From Clostridia bacterium (GTDB lineage: Bacteria; Bacillota; Clostridia; Oscillospirales; QAKW01): 64,000 nt of DNA. Below, one piece after another: positions 25,195 to 35,048 of the stretch. The stretch covers positions 186,001 through 250,000 of the forward strand of contig JAFTZM010000033.1 of the NCBI GenBank assembly GCA_017464525.1, written 5' to 3'. Each line of letters begins with the position of its first letter. Positions within the stretch are counted from its first letter, which is position 1. The notes beneath the pieces are model-generated. The model did no database searches and was not told where the DNA came from. It worked only from the letters and a program-made list of their open reading frames with translations. Made by a program: the position numbers and the translations under genes.

Positions 25195-27254
25195 GCGCTT
25201 TTTTTCAATGTAAACTCAATTACAGTACCGTCTACCTTCAAAATAAGCTCGGCATCCTTCTCGCGCTCTACTGTTTTTTGGAAGGTATAGTTTTCGGCGG
25301 TGATATTTTCATCCCAAACATAAAGCTGTTCACCTCCGGCCGTTTCCAGGGTGACCGATACGGTGGTATCCTTATATTTTTCAGCATCAACCGAAAAATC
25401 GATCACAACCGTTTCTTTTTCCGGTGCGGTATCTACAGGCGGATTATCCGATGTATCCGGCTCCTTGACTTCTTCCTTGGGTCCAAGGCTGATCACAATG
25501 TCGATCTTAGTTCCCACTTCGACTTCAACATCCTTCAGAACGCTTTGGGAAATAACCAATCCTTTGGCTACGGTATCATGGTGTTCGCTCTTGACCGTTC
25601 CGATCTCCAGCTTATTATTTTTAAGGGTTGTTTTGGCTGCAGCCTCGGTCAACCCGCTGAGAGGCGGCATACTTACGGTCTGGACCTCCACCACCGGTTC
25701 TTCTTCAGGACCGTCGCTGATATATATAATAACAGTCGTATCTGCAAAGGTTTCGACTCCAGCAGAGGGAGAAGTAGAGATCACACGGCCTTCTTCAACA
25801 TCGTCGTCATGCTTAGTTTCAATTCTGTAGGAGATACCTTGCTTTTTAAACTCTGCAATGGCCTCAGCTTTTGTATAGCCTAAAACATCAGGGACATAGT
25901 TGGTCCCTTCTTTTCCGTTGGAATCGGTACTTTCATCCTCGGAGGGACCGCTGCTCACAACAACGGTGATCTTACTCTTTTTCTTCACCTGGCTGCCTTC
26001 TTCAGGTGACTGGGAAATGATCTGGCCTTCGGGATAAGTGTCGCTGGGAGCGGTGGATTCAACCACAAATTCAAAGTTAAACTCGCTCTTTGCCTGCTCC
26101 AGATCCATCCCTACAACCTTGGGGCAGGAAACCGTTCCAGCACCAAAAAGCTCCTTTTGGAAAATGATCCCTAACGCAACAAGGATCAATACAATAAAAG
26201 CGGTACCAACGCCGGCAATAATGGGAAGCCAGGTGGTTTTAAAGGAAGGTTTTTCTTCCGATTCTTCCTCTTGCTCCTCGGACTCTTCGGCGGCGGATTC
26301 TTCAACAGGGTCCTCTTCGGACGCTTCTTCTTGATTAACCGGCAAATCTTCGGCAAAAATGGTGGGGGAATTATCCAGAACCACCTCTTCCTCCGCAGGA
26401 CCGGCAGTATAATTAAAGGTAATAGAAGGATCTGATTCAAACAAGGTGATATCAGCAAGAATAGCACCGGCAGACTGATAGCGCACGGCCGGATCCTTCA
26501 TGATCGCTTTGAGGGTGATATCCTCGAGCCCCTGGGGAATTGCCGGATTGATCTCTGTAGGCAGTTCAGGCTGAGCCTGAACCTGCTTTAATGCAACTGC
26601 AACAGCGGTATCTGCCTCAAAAGGAAGTTTACCGGTCAGCATTTCATATAAAATGATACCAACAGAATAGATATCGCTGCGTTCATCCGTGCGGTCGCCG
26701 CTGGCCTGCTCCGGGCTGATATAATGGACAGAGCCGATGGTCATATCACTGATGGTTTGGGTATCGAATTTGGTGAGGCGAGCAATACCGAAGTCGGTGA
26801 TCTTAATGGTTCCATCTTTAAGGAGAATGATATTATGAGGCTTGATATCCCGATGTACGATACCGCGCTCATGAGCATGGGATAAGCCCTTTAGGATTTG
26901 CCGCACAAAATGGATGGTTTCGGCGCTGGAAAGGGCGCCCTTCTTTTCCATATATTCCTTCAAGGTAATTCCGTCAATATATTCCATTACAATATAAAGG
27001 GAATCCCCCTCCAGAGAAACATCATATACATCCACAATATTATTGTGGGAGAGCATCGTAATAGCCTTGGACTCATTGGTGAAGCGACGGCGGAACTGGG
27101 CATCCGACATAAATTCATCCTTGAGTATCTTCACAGCCACAACACGGTTGCAGACCTTATCAAAGGCCTTATATACATAAGCCATACCGCCCACACCGAT
27201 CACCTCAGTGATCATATAGCGATCATTTAATACTTTTCCGATATATTTTTCCAT
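25191..27254 (-). CDS. prkC: Membrane Ser/Thr protein kinase with PASTA domains (PrkC/StkP type)
   Basis: 687 aa. Cytoplasmic kinase domain (about 10-270): GVGGMAYVYKA, VKILKDE, HRDIKPHNIIL, DFGIAR. An unusually acidic linker (about 287-338, rich in Glu) leads to one membrane span (about 342-365). Three extracellular PASTA repeats (about 377-437, 452-515, 525-590) bind muropeptides or lipid II, and a beta-rich C-terminal domain of about 70 residues follows, separated by a Pro/Thr linker. It controls cell-wall growth and, in Bacillus, spore germination by muropeptides. Paired with the Stp phosphatase 13 bases upstream. Confidence 0.97.
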   Translation of the reverse strand: MEKYIGKVLNDRYMITEVIGVGGMAYVYKAFDKVCNRVVAVKILKDEFMSDAQFRRRFTNESKAITMLSHNNIVDVYDVSLEGDSLYIVMEYIDGITLKEYMEKKGALSSAETIHFVRQILKGLSHAHERGIVHRDIKPHNIILLKDGTIKITDFGIARLTKFDTQTISDMTIGSVHYISPEQASGDRTDERSDIYSVGIILYEMLTGKLPFEADTAVAVALKQVQAQPELPTEINPAIPQGLEDITLKAIMKDPAVRYQSAGAILADITLFESDPSITFNYTAGPAEEEVVLDNSPTIFAEDLPVNQEEASEEDPVEESAAEESEEQEEESEEKPSFKTTWLPIIAGVGTAFIVLILVALGIIFQKELFGAGTVSCPKVVGMDLEQAKSEFNFEFVVESTAPSDTYPEGQIISQSPEEGSQVKKKSKITVVVSSGPSEDESTDSNGKEGTNYVPDVLGYTKAEAIAEFKKQGISYRIETKHDDDVEEGRVISTSPSAGVETFADTTVIIYISDGPEEEPVVEVQTVSMPPLSGLTEAAAKTTLKNNKLEIGTVKSEHHDTVAKGLVISQSVLKDVEVEVGTKIDIVISLGPKEEVKEPDTSDNPPVDTAPEKETVVIDFSVDAEKYKDTTVSVTLETAGGEQLYVWDENITAENYTFQKTVEREKDAELILKVDGTVIEFTLKKSA

Positions 27255-27267
27255 TCTTCAGTCCTCC

Positions 27268-27984
27268 TTATATTTGGATGGCTACGACAGTAATGTTATC
27301 AGTACCGCCTCTGCTATTTGCCAGATCGATCAAACGCTTGGGTAAATCTTCAAAATTGCCGCCGGAAACCTCAAAGTGGATCTCGTTTTCATCCACATGA
27401 TTGGTTAATCCATCGGAACAAAGAATTATAATATCTCCCGGCAAAGCTGTGAGGCTGAAAAAATCGTGTTCTACTTCATCCTCAACACCAATGGCACGGG
27501 TGATAATATTCTTATTGGGGTGAATTTTTGCTTGACGCTCGGTCAGGTGACCACTGTCTACTAATTCCTGCACCGCAGAGTGATCCTTAGTGATCTGCCG
27601 GATGTTACCGTTGGTAATATGGTACCCACGGCTATCCCCCACATTCGCAAAGCAGACCTGATCCTTATGCACCCAAGCGGCCACCAATGTGGTGCCCATG
27701 CCGGAAAGCTCTGCATTTTCATAAGCTTCGTTATATACATTACGATTGGCAAGCTGCACGATTTCAGAAAAAGCCTTTTTCTGATCCTCGGCAAGGGAAT
27801 GTACTTCAAAATATGCACGAACCGTCTGAATAGCCAGTGAGCTTGCCTGCAAGCCGCCACGGGCTCCGCCCATACCGTCGCACACAACGGCAAGGCCGAC
27901 ATCCGGCTCAGGCTGATAGATCAAATAAGCATCTTGATTTTGCTGCCGGACACTTCCGACATCACTGTTTCCGATAATTTTCAT
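27268..27984 (-). CDS. stp: PP2C-type Ser/Thr protein phosphatase (Stp/PrpC)
   Basis: 238 aa. Reverses PrkC phosphorylation. PPM motifs: GNSDVGSVRQQNQDAY, VVCDGMGGARGG, FANVGDSRGY, KDHSAVQELVDSG, ILCSDGLTNHV and GGTDNITVVAI; the metal-binding Asp residues are all present. ATG overlaps the rlmN stop by 4 bases. Confidence 0.96.
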   Translation of the reverse strand: MKIIGNSDVGSVRQQNQDAYLIYQPEPDVGLAVVCDGMGGARGGLQASSLAIQTVRAYFEVHSLAEDQKKAFSEIVQLANRNVYNEAYENAELSGMGTTLVAAWVHKDQVCFANVGDSRGYHITNGNIRQITKDHSAVQELVDSGHLTERQAKIHPNKNIITRAIGVEDEVEHDFFSLTALPGDIIILCSDGLTNHVDENEIHFEVSGGNFEDLPKRLIDLANSRGGTDNITVVAIQI

Positions 27985-29024
27985 AGTGCAGCACCTCCTT
28001 TTTCACTATTCTGGTGGCGCAGCTGACCGCAGGATGCGGAAATATCGCTGCCCAGCGTTCTGCGAATCGTTGCGTTCAAGCCAAGCTTGATCAAACAATT
28101 CTGAAATGCTATTACATTTTTTCGGGAAGGCGGACGATATCCGCCGGTTTCGATCGGATTGACAGGGATAAGATTGACATGGCATAAGATCCCCTTCAAT
28201 AACTCTGCCAGACGCTTGGCATCCTCATATCGGTCATTTACTCCGGAGATCACAGAATACTCAAAGGAAATTCTACGCCCGGTACGAGCCTGATAATCTT
28301 TACAAGCCCGGATCAACTGCTCCAGATGATATTTTCGGTTCACCGGCATAATCCCGGAACGGACTTCATCGCTGGTTGCGTGAAGAGAAATAGAGAGCGT
28401 TATCGGCAATTCCAATTCTGCTAATCGCATGATCCCGGGAATCAAACCGCAGGTGGAGAGGGAGATGTGGCGGTATCCGATATTGATCCCTTCCGGATCA
28501 TTTACATTCTTCAAAAAACGAATGACCTCATCCAGATTATCCAGCGGCTCACCGATCCCCATCATAACAATGTTGGTGATCCGGATTCCAAGATCCGCCT
28601 GAACTTTCAGGATCTGATCCAGGATCTCCCCCGCTGTCAAGGAACGAACCAGGCCGTTTTTTGTGGATTGGCAGAAGGTACACCCCATACGGCATCCTAC
28701 CTGGGATGAAATACACAATGAATAGCCATGGTGGTATTTCATCGCAACCGTTTCAATGATGTTTCCATCCTCTAATTCAAAGAGATATTTAACAGTATCG
28801 TCTATTTGAGAAGAAAAACATTTAAATATCCGCAGAGTCGTGATAGATGCATCTTCCCGCAGCTTTTCGATCAATGTTTTAGGCAGATCGGTCATTTCTG
28901 CGAAATCAGAAACACCCCGATGCAGCCAACGGAAGATCTGCTTGCTGCGAAAGGCCGGTTCACCTAAATTCGATATGTAGGCGGAAAGTTCCTCCCTTGT
29001 GAGAGATTTTAAATCAGTTTTCAA
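27981..29024 (-). CDS. rlmN: 23S rRNA (adenine2503-C2)/tRNA(adenine37-C2) methyltransferase RlmN
   Basis: Radical SAM enzyme, 347 aa. The cluster motif is CRMGCTFC; MMGIGEPLDNLDEV is the SAM-binding GEP motif; the catalytic Cys pair lies in the N-terminal CxxSSQ-distal loop and near the C-terminal SCGQL. It overlaps the end of rsmB by 11 bases. The assignment over Cfr is based on the standard genomic setting and length. Confidence 0.96.
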   Translation of the reverse strand: MKTDLKSLTREELSAYISNLGEPAFRSKQIFRWLHRGVSDFAEMTDLPKTLIEKLREDASITTLRIFKCFSSQIDDTVKYLFELEDGNIIETVAMKYHHGYSLCISSQVGCRMGCTFCQSTKNGLVRSLTAGEILDQILKVQADLGIRITNIVMMGIGEPLDNLDEVIRFLKNVNDPEGINIGYRHISLSTCGLIPGIMRLAELELPITLSISLHATSDEVRSGIMPVNRKYHLEQLIRACKDYQARTGRRISFEYSVISGVNDRYEDAKRLAELLKGILCHVNLIPVNPIETGGYRPPSRKNVIAFQNCLIKLGLNATIRRTLGSDISASCGQLRHQNSEKGGAAL

Positions 29025-30288
29025 TCTGGTTGCCTTTCTTTAATGCTGCAATATAAAAACCGTCGCTTGCAGAGTCTGGAAGAAATGTTTTTTGCCCGTA
29101 AAAATCAAATGAAAATTGGGGATTTTGGCTTAAAAATCCTTCAATTAACAACTCATTTTCACGCCGATCAATGGTGCAGGTGGAATAAACAAGCCGCCCG
29201 CCTGGCTTCAAATACCGGGCTCCGTTTTGCAGGATCTTATACTGAAGCTCTGTAAAATCCTTGCTATGATACTTTTTATATTTAATATCCGGCTTTTTTC
29301 CCATGATACCAAGACCGCTGCAAGGCACATCGCAAAGCACAAAATCTGCAGTTTCCGCGTGATCCTGCAAAAACTCGGAGGCGTCTGCCAAAGCAGCAGC
29401 AACATTGGAATGGCCCAATCGTTTTGCAGAGGAATGAAGATTTTCGATCTTATGAGGATGAATATCAAAAGAGAACACCGATCCCTCAGTGAGGGCTGCA
29501 AAAACAAAAGTTTTTCCACCCGGTGCGGCGCAAAGATCCATAATTTTTTGAGCACTTTCCGGCATCAGCAAAGCAGCTTCTGCAGAATGACGGCCGACAA
29601 TATGAAACCACCCTGCTTGATATGCGGGAGAATCTTCAACTGAAAAACCCGAATTGATCTTATATAAATGAGGAAGATCTGTTGGAACCGGCAGAATATA
29701 TTCCGATTTTAAAGCGGAAATAAATTCACTTTCGGAACCGCGCTTTATATTATGGAACAGATACATGGAGGTATCTGGGTTTCCGATCCCTTCCATGATC
29801 GAAACAAAGGTTTCTTTTCCGTATTGATCCAGTAAGAGTTCAACCAACTCCGGATCGATGGAATAGCGAACGGAAAAATCAGCTTTTTTCAATTGGAGCA
29901 ACGTTTCACGTTCCCGGTCACAGCGGCGCAAAACTGCATTGACATATCCAGCACTATGGGCAAAGCCACGGTGTTTGATCAGATCCACCGATGTATTACA
30001 GGCGGCGGATGCGGGGATCTGCATATAAAACAACTGATATAATCCCATACGAAGTATGGAAAGAACAGGAACGGAAAGGGAACTCAGGCGGCGCTCGGAG
30101 CACTTTGCCAAAAAGTGATCCAGCGTGATCTTACGCTCCACAACACCATAAACCAATGCAGTAATAAACCTGCGATCCCGTTCATTTGAAACAGAACGTA
30201 ACGCTTTTTTTAAAGCAAGGTTTGGAAAGGTTTTCTGGCTTTCCCATTCTTCTATCAGTTTATAGGCAACTGTTCTTGCGTTCATCAT
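29014..30288 (-). CDS. rsmB: 16S rRNA (cytosine967-C5)-methyltransferase RsmB
   Basis: 424 aa. N-terminal NusB-like RNA-binding domain (about 1-140) and a SAM-dependent m5C methyltransferase domain with MDLCAAPGGKTF, CDVPCSGLGIMGKKPDIK (motif IV Cys) and YSTCTIDRREN (motif VI Cys). Start ATGATG at 30288, overlapping the metalloprotease stop. Confidence 0.96.
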   Translation of the reverse strand: MMNARTVAYKLIEEWESQKTFPNLALKKALRSVSNERDRRFITALVYGVVERKITLDHFLAKCSERRLSSLSVPVLSILRMGLYQLFYMQIPASAACNTSVDLIKHRGFAHSAGYVNAVLRRCDRERETLLQLKKADFSVRYSIDPELVELLLDQYGKETFVSIMEGIGNPDTSMYLFHNIKRGSESEFISALKSEYILPVPTDLPHLYKINSGFSVEDSPAYQAGWFHIVGRHSAEAALLMPESAQKIMDLCAAPGGKTFVFAALTEGSVFSFDIHPHKIENLHSSAKRLGHSNVAAALADASEFLQDHAETADFVLCDVPCSGLGIMGKKPDIKYKKYHSKDFTELQYKILQNGARYLKPGGRLVYSTCTIDRRENELLIEGFLSQNPQFSFDFYGQKTFLPDSASDGFYIAALKKGNQIEN

Positions 30289-30977
30289 CTGCGCCTGCGA
30301 CTACGGCTGATCATGATCAGCAACTGGGTGAGGGCCGTTACGGCAGAAGCCACATAAGTCATGGCGGCTGCGTTAAGCACTTTCCGGACACCGCCGATAT
30401 CCTGATCTGAAAAACCGGCGGCTTTGATCTGCTGAACAGCACGTGCAGATGCATTAAATTCCACCGGCAAGGTGATCAGTTGAAAGAAAAAGATCACTGC
30501 ATAGCAAAGGATCGCAATATTAAAAATAACGGTACTGAAGGCATAACCGGATAAAACAAGGCTTGCGATCATTAAAAAATAAAGGATCTTTGAGCTGAAA
30601 TTGGTAATACCCACAACTGCAGAGCGCAGGCGAATGGGAAAATAGCCCACATCATGCTGAATAGCGTGACCGCACTCATGGGCAGCAACGCCGATGGAAG
30701 CAATGCTGGTACCGTTATAAACCTGCTCAGAAAGCCGTACCACTTTTTTGGATGGATCAAAATGATCGGAAAGCTGGCCCTGAATGCAAACAACGCCGAC
30801 ATCATAAATACCGGCTCCGCGCAAAATTGATTCTGCCATCTGCGCTCCGGTCATTCCCCGCACATTGGCAATACCGGAATATTTGGAATAGGTTGTTTTT
30901 AAATGAACATGAACGAAAAGACCCAGCAGGATCACCGGGATCATGGCATATAAACCAAAACCGTAACTGTAAAACAC
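30285..30977 (-). CDS. Membrane zinc metallopeptidase, YugP/PF04298 family
   Basis: 230 aa. One N-terminal membrane span, the zinc motif AAHECGHAIQH (about residues 125-135), two or three further hydrophobic helices (about 145-200) and a short basic C-terminal tail. A putative neutral zinc protease of unknown substrate, often found beside fmt/rsmB in Clostridia. GTG at 30977 has AAGGAG at good spacing. Confidence 0.88.
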   Translation of the reverse strand: MFYSYGFGLYAMIPVILLGLFVHVHLKTTYSKYSGIANVRGMTGAQMAESILRGAGIYDVGVVCIQGQLSDHFDPSKKVVRLSEQVYNGTSIASIGVAAHECGHAIQHDVGYFPIRLRSAVVGITNFSSKILYFLMIASLVLSGYAFSTVIFNIAILCYAVIFFFQLITLPVEFNASARAVQQIKAAGFSDQDIGGVRKVLNAAAMTYVASAVTALTQLLIMISRSRRRR

Positions 30978-30990
30978 AATTTGCTCCTTA

Positions 30991-31926
30991 TTATTTTAAA
31001 TATTCCCCTACGGCAAGTTTAGCGCCGCAGGCATAGGAATATGCATCAGTCTTATTCTTTCCCTGTTTTTGGATGGTTTTGATCAAAACAGACCGGCCGT
31101 CTCCGCAAGCAACGGAGATACCTTCCGCAGAGATAGACGAAATGGTACCTGCCGGAAGCTTTGAAGCCTCTCCCAGAACAGCTTCATGAAGCTTTAAGCG
31201 GTAATCACCGCAATTCAAAAAAGCACCTGGAGAAGGATTCATCCCCATGATCAGATTCCTGATCTCATTTGCGCTGCGAGAAAAATTAACGGCTGCCTCT
31301 GCTTTATCAAGCATAGGCGCATAGGTGGCAAGGGTGTCATCCTGAGGGGTAAAAACGGCGGTTCCGTTGATCAACTGCCCGATGGCCTCCAAAAGAGCCT
31401 CAGCACCGATCACGGCAAGGCGATCAAACAATGTGCCGGCAGTATCCTCGGTAGAGATGGGCGTTTTTTTCATCAGAATAATATCGCCGGTATCCATTCC
31501 CTTGGCCATTTTCATAATGGTCACGCCGGTTTCAGCCTCACCATTGATTACAGCGCGCTGAATCGGAGCGGCACCTCTGTATTTTGGCAGCAATGAACCG
31601 TGAACATTGATGCATCCGTACCGGGGATAATTCAATATATATTCCGGCAGAATTCTGCCATATGCAGCAACAACAATGAGATCAGGCTTGGTTTCTTCCA
31701 AAACCGGTAAGAAAGCGCCGTCCTTCAAGAGCGCAGGCTGCCAATACGGAAGGTCATGGGCAACGGCAAATTCCTTAACAGGCGGTGCAGCCATCTTGCC
31801 GCCCCGACCCTTGGGACGGTCCGGCTGGGTTACAACCCCCACTAAATTACAATGCTCATAAACTGCCTTGCAGGAAGTAAGTGCAAAATCCGGTGTTCCC
31901 ATAAAAAGGACACGAAGATCATTCAT
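30991..31926 (-). CDS. fmt: Methionyl-tRNA formyltransferase
   Basis: 311 aa. Formylates initiator Met-tRNA using 10-formyl-THF. Catalytic segments: LFMGTPDFA, GRILPEYIL, CINVHGSLLPKYRGAAPIQRAVINGE (Asn, His in NVHGSLLP) and MDTGDI. ATG 31926 lies inside the last 8 bases of def with GAAGAGG before it; the TTG at 31932 is less likely. Works with Def, encoded just upstream. Confidence 0.96.
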   Translation of the reverse strand: MNDLRVLFMGTPDFALTSCKAVYEHCNLVGVVTQPDRPKGRGGKMAAPPVKEFAVAHDLPYWQPALLKDGAFLPVLEETKPDLIVVAAYGRILPEYILNYPRYGCINVHGSLLPKYRGAAPIQRAVINGEAETGVTIMKMAKGMDTGDIILMKKTPISTEDTAGTLFDRLAVIGAEALLEAIGQLINGTAVFTPQDDTLATYAPMLDKAEAAVNFSRSANEIRNLIMGMNPSPGAFLNCGDYRLKLHEAVLGEASKLPAGTISSISAEGISVACGDGRSVLIKTIQKQGKNKTDAYSYACGAKLAVGEYLK

Positions 31927-32386
31927 TTTCAAAAACCTCTTCCCCGATCATCGGGATAGTAATCCCTTCCAGATGATCAAATTCATGCTGCAAGCACCGA
32001 GCAACAAAATCATCTGCTTCAAACGCAAAGGTCTCGCCTTTTACATTTTGAGCCCGCATGGTAATTTTATCCGCTCGAACAATATGAAAACTGCGGCCGG
32101 GGAATGAAAGGCAGCCCTCATAGTATTTATCGTTTTTTCCGGAAGAAGAAATAATCTCCGGATTGATAAATTCTTTATATTCTGTTCCATCGCAATGGAT
32201 ATCTGCAATGAAAATTCTTCTTAAAACACCAACCTGCGGAGCGGCAAGACCGGCGCCTTGAGCTTTGCGAAGGGTCTCACGCATATCTTCCACCAGTGTG
32301 GCCAGTTTATCATCAAAGTTGGTGACCGGTCTGGACTTTTTGCCCAGAAATTCCATGTCGTTTGTAACAATGTTTCTAAGAGCCAT
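31919..32386 (-). CDS. def: Peptide deformylase
   Basis: Removes N-formyl groups from new proteins. 155 aa, the compact type-1 form. The three signature motifs are GAGLAAPQVG, EGCLSFPG (zinc Cys) and QHEFDHLEG (zinc His pair and catalytic Glu). Eight bases after priA. Confidence 0.97.
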   Translation of the reverse strand: MALRNIVTNDMEFLGKKSRPVTNFDDKLATLVEDMRETLRKAQGAGLAAPQVGVLRRIFIADIHCDGTEYKEFINPEIISSSGKNDKYYEGCLSFPGRSFHIVRADKITMRAQNVKGETFAFEADDFVARCLQHEFDHLEGITIPMIGEEVFENE

Positions 32387-32394
32387 AGTTCACC

Positions 32395-34818
32395 TCAAAA
32401 ATACTGAATGGGATTCATGTTATATAATACCTGCAACCCGTTGGGAAGCTCCAGATCACGGCAATCTCGGATCAATTGACGCAAACGTGCAGAATTTCTG
32501 CACTTCACCAGCATTTGCATCCGGTAGCGCCCCCGCAGCATCCCGATTCTCGGAACCACGGGAGATAACAGCCGCAACGGAATATCTTTATAAACTTCGT
32601 TGCTTGCCTTTTGCAAAAACCGATAGATCGTTCCCATCCCGGCAGCAACCGCTTGCTCTGAAAAGCCTTCGGCTACGATCAGCAGAATATCACAAAAAGG
32701 CGGATAACCCACCAATTTGCGGAAAGCGATCTCCTGGCGATAGAATTGCAGATAATCCTGATCCTTGGATAGAGAGATCACCTGATGCTCAGGGCAATAG
32801 GTCTGAATGATCGCTCGGCCGGGTCTTCCGCTTCTGCCGGAGCGACCGCAAACCTGCGTCAGCAGATTAAAGGTCCGTTCATTGGCACGGAAATCGTCGG
32901 TATAAAGCGACATATCTGCTTGCAATATACCCACCAAGGTTACCGCAGGAAAATCCAGTCCCTTCGCGACCATCTGGGTGCCCAGCATGATATCATACTT
33001 CCCCGACCGAAAGGAGGAAAGCAAGTCTCCGTAAGAAATATAAGAGTCAACTGTATCCATATCCATCCGCAAAATACGAACAGAAGGAAACATTGCCTGC
33101 AATTCTTCTTCTACATATTGAGTGCCCAGCCCCAGCATCTTAATGTGCTCGCTGCTGCACTCCGGGCATTTGTAAAAGCGCTTAATATTATAACCGCAAT
33201 AATGGCACATCAACCGCTGATTTGGTTTATGGTAAGTGAGCGCGATCCCGCAGGATGGACATTTTGCCACAGCACCGCAGGAAGAGCACCCAACCACCGA
33301 ATGCATTCCCCTGCGATTTAGAAAAAGAATAGCCTGTTCTTGGGTTGCAAGGGTTTCTTCCAATGCTGTTTTCAGGGATTCGCTAAACATTTTAGAGCCT
33401 TCAGCGGTGATCTCCTGCCGCATATCGATCAACTGCACATCGGGCAATGAAGCATTATTGTATCGCTTGGTCAGGGTGTGAAGCCGGTAACTTCCACGCT
33501 CAGCCAGGTAATAACTTTCAATAGCCGGAGTGGCTGAAGCCAGAAGCAAGGGAATGTGCAGATGATGGGAAAGAAATCGGGCAATATCCCGGGCATGGAA
33601 ACGAGGGCTTGTTTCGGATTTATAAGTCGATTCATGCTCCTCATCCATAATAATCAAGCCAAGGTTTTTCAGCGGTGCAAAAACAGCACTGCGGGTGCCC
33701 ACAACAATTTTTGCAGCTCCGCTATGGATCTTTTTCCATTCATCCGCTTTTTCACCGATCGATAGGCCGCTATGAAGCACCGAAACACAATCGCCGTAGC
33801 GCAGGTAGAATTTGCCGAGCATTTGCGGAGTTAAGGCAATTTCCGGAACCAGCATCAAAACAGATCTTCCTGCAGCAGTCAGATCATCCATCAACCGCAT
33901 AAAAACATGAGTCTTCCCGCTCCCGGTCACGCCGTGAAGCAAATGGACACCCTCCTGATCAAAGGAAGCGGAAATGCCGCGATAAGCCAGATTCTGCTCC
34001 TCTTCCAGGTGTATGGGCTGCCGTTCTTCACTACGTTCCATGGAACGATACGGAATGCGTTCCCGAGCTTCGTGGTAGACCTCGATCAGGCCTTTCTGGG
34101 AAAGTGTTTTCACAGTAGAAGGCCCGCAGCCTGAATAATAGAGTGCATCCTTTGCCGAAAGAACCGGTTCATCCAGAAATAAAGAAAGCAGATCCCGCTG
34201 TTTTTCATAACGGTGATCCAATTCAGAAAGATAGATCTCGATTTGATCCACCGGAACCGCTAAGCGGATCTTTTTTTCTTTCAAATCGCCGATGTTTCGA
34301 ACGGAGCGGATTTCTTCGATCAAAACACCGTCCCGGAAAGCTGGGATGCATCGCTTTTTCAGTTTGGCAGGAAAATCGGAGCGGCGCACCGCCTTGCCCG
34401 TTTCTTGCATATAAGCAACAAGCTCTTGATATTCAGGGGGAAATTCTTTTCTATCGGGGTTCAGAGCAAAAATTTCATTGATCTTGAAATCAAGCCCGCG
34501 GGGGATCATACAGCGAATTGCTTGATACCGCGTGATAAAATATTGATCTGCCATCCATTCGGCCAGTCGCAGATGCTGTTCGTCCAGCATGGGTGCCTGA
34601 TCCAGAACACGTACAATGGATTTGAGATTTAAAGGGTTTTCTTCTTCGAAAACTGAAAAAACCATTGCTTTTTTCAGCACATTTCCGTTTCCAAAAGGAA
34701 CCAGAACACGCATTCCGGGCAAAACAGAGGATGCAAAAGACCCGGGCAGAAGATAATCATAGTCCCGATCGATCTTTTGCACGATCTGGTCGATTGCAAC
34801 TCGGCAGACCAGAGGCAT
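32395..34818 (-). CDS. priA: Primosomal protein N' (PriA helicase)
   Basis: 807 aa. Replication-restart helicase. N-terminal DNA-binding domain, winged helix, helicase with [12 protein letters not shown] (Walker A), MDEEHE (DEAH-like box), the eight-cysteine zinc region CSSCGAVAKCPSCG and CHYCGY/CPEC inserted between the two helicase lobes, and a QVCGRSGRSGRPG motif VI. The gene overlaps rpoZ by one base (TAATG). Confidence 0.97.
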   Translation of the reverse strand: MPLVCRVAIDQIVQKIDRDYDYLLPGSFASSVLPGMRVLVPFGNGNVLKKAMVFSVFEEENPLNLKSIVRVLDQAPMLDEQHLRLAEWMADQYFITRYQAIRCMIPRGLDFKINEIFALNPDRKEFPPEYQELVAYMQETGKAVRRSDFPAKLKKRCIPAFRDGVLIEEIRSVRNIGDLKEKKIRLAVPVDQIEIYLSELDHRYEKQRDLLSLFLDEPVLSAKDALYYSGCGPSTVKTLSQKGLIEVYHEARERIPYRSMERSEERQPIHLEEEQNLAYRGISASFDQEGVHLLHGVTGSGKTHVFMRLMDDLTAAGRSVLMLVPEIALTPQMLGKFYLRYGDCVSVLHSGLSIGEKADEWKKIHSGAAKIVVGTRSAVFAPLKNLGLIIMDEEHESTYKSETSPRFHARDIARFLSHHLHIPLLLASATPAIESYYLAERGSYRLHTLTKRYNNASLPDVQLIDMRQEITAEGSKMFSESLKTALEETLATQEQAILFLNRRGMHSVVGCSSCGAVAKCPSCGIALTYHKPNQRLMCHYCGYNIKRFYKCPECSSEHIKMLGLGTQYVEEELQAMFPSVRILRMDMDTVDSYISYGDLLSSFRSGKYDIMLGTQMVAKGLDFPAVTLVGILQADMSLYTDDFRANERTFNLLTQVCGRSGRSGRPGRAIIQTYCPEHQVISLSKDQDYLQFYRQEIAFRKLVGYPPFCDILLIVAEGFSEQAVAAGMGTIYRFLQKASNEVYKDIPLRLLSPVVPRIGMLRGRYRMQMLVKCRNSARLRQLIRDCRDLELPNGLQVLYNMNPIQYF

Positions 34819-35030
34819 TATTCGTCGTCCTCAGGGAATTCGTTCAACCGGATGGCAACCTTACCGTTGGCAATATCGTTGATGGCCATTTTTACAGGCT
34901 TATCAGTCAGTTCAATTTCGTTGGCCTCGGCCTTTTCGGAAATCTGGCGTGCACGCTTTGCGGCGAGGATCACCAAGGCATAGCGGCTGCTGGTTACCTT
35001 TTCTAATTCGGATACTGCGGGATATAACAT
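34818..35030 (-). CDS. rpoZ: RNA polymerase omega subunit
   Basis: 70 aa. Contains the conserved SRYALVILAAKRARQI helix and VKMAINDIANGKV. It stabilises the beta' subunit. Lies 18 bases after gmk, as in Bacillus, with priA directly downstream (coaBC is missing between them). Confidence 0.93.
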   Translation of the reverse strand: MLYPAVSELEKVTSSRYALVILAAKRARQISEKAEANEIELTDKPVKMAINDIANGKVAIRLNEFPEDDE

Positions 35031-35048
35031 TGTTTCGTTCTCCTTTTG

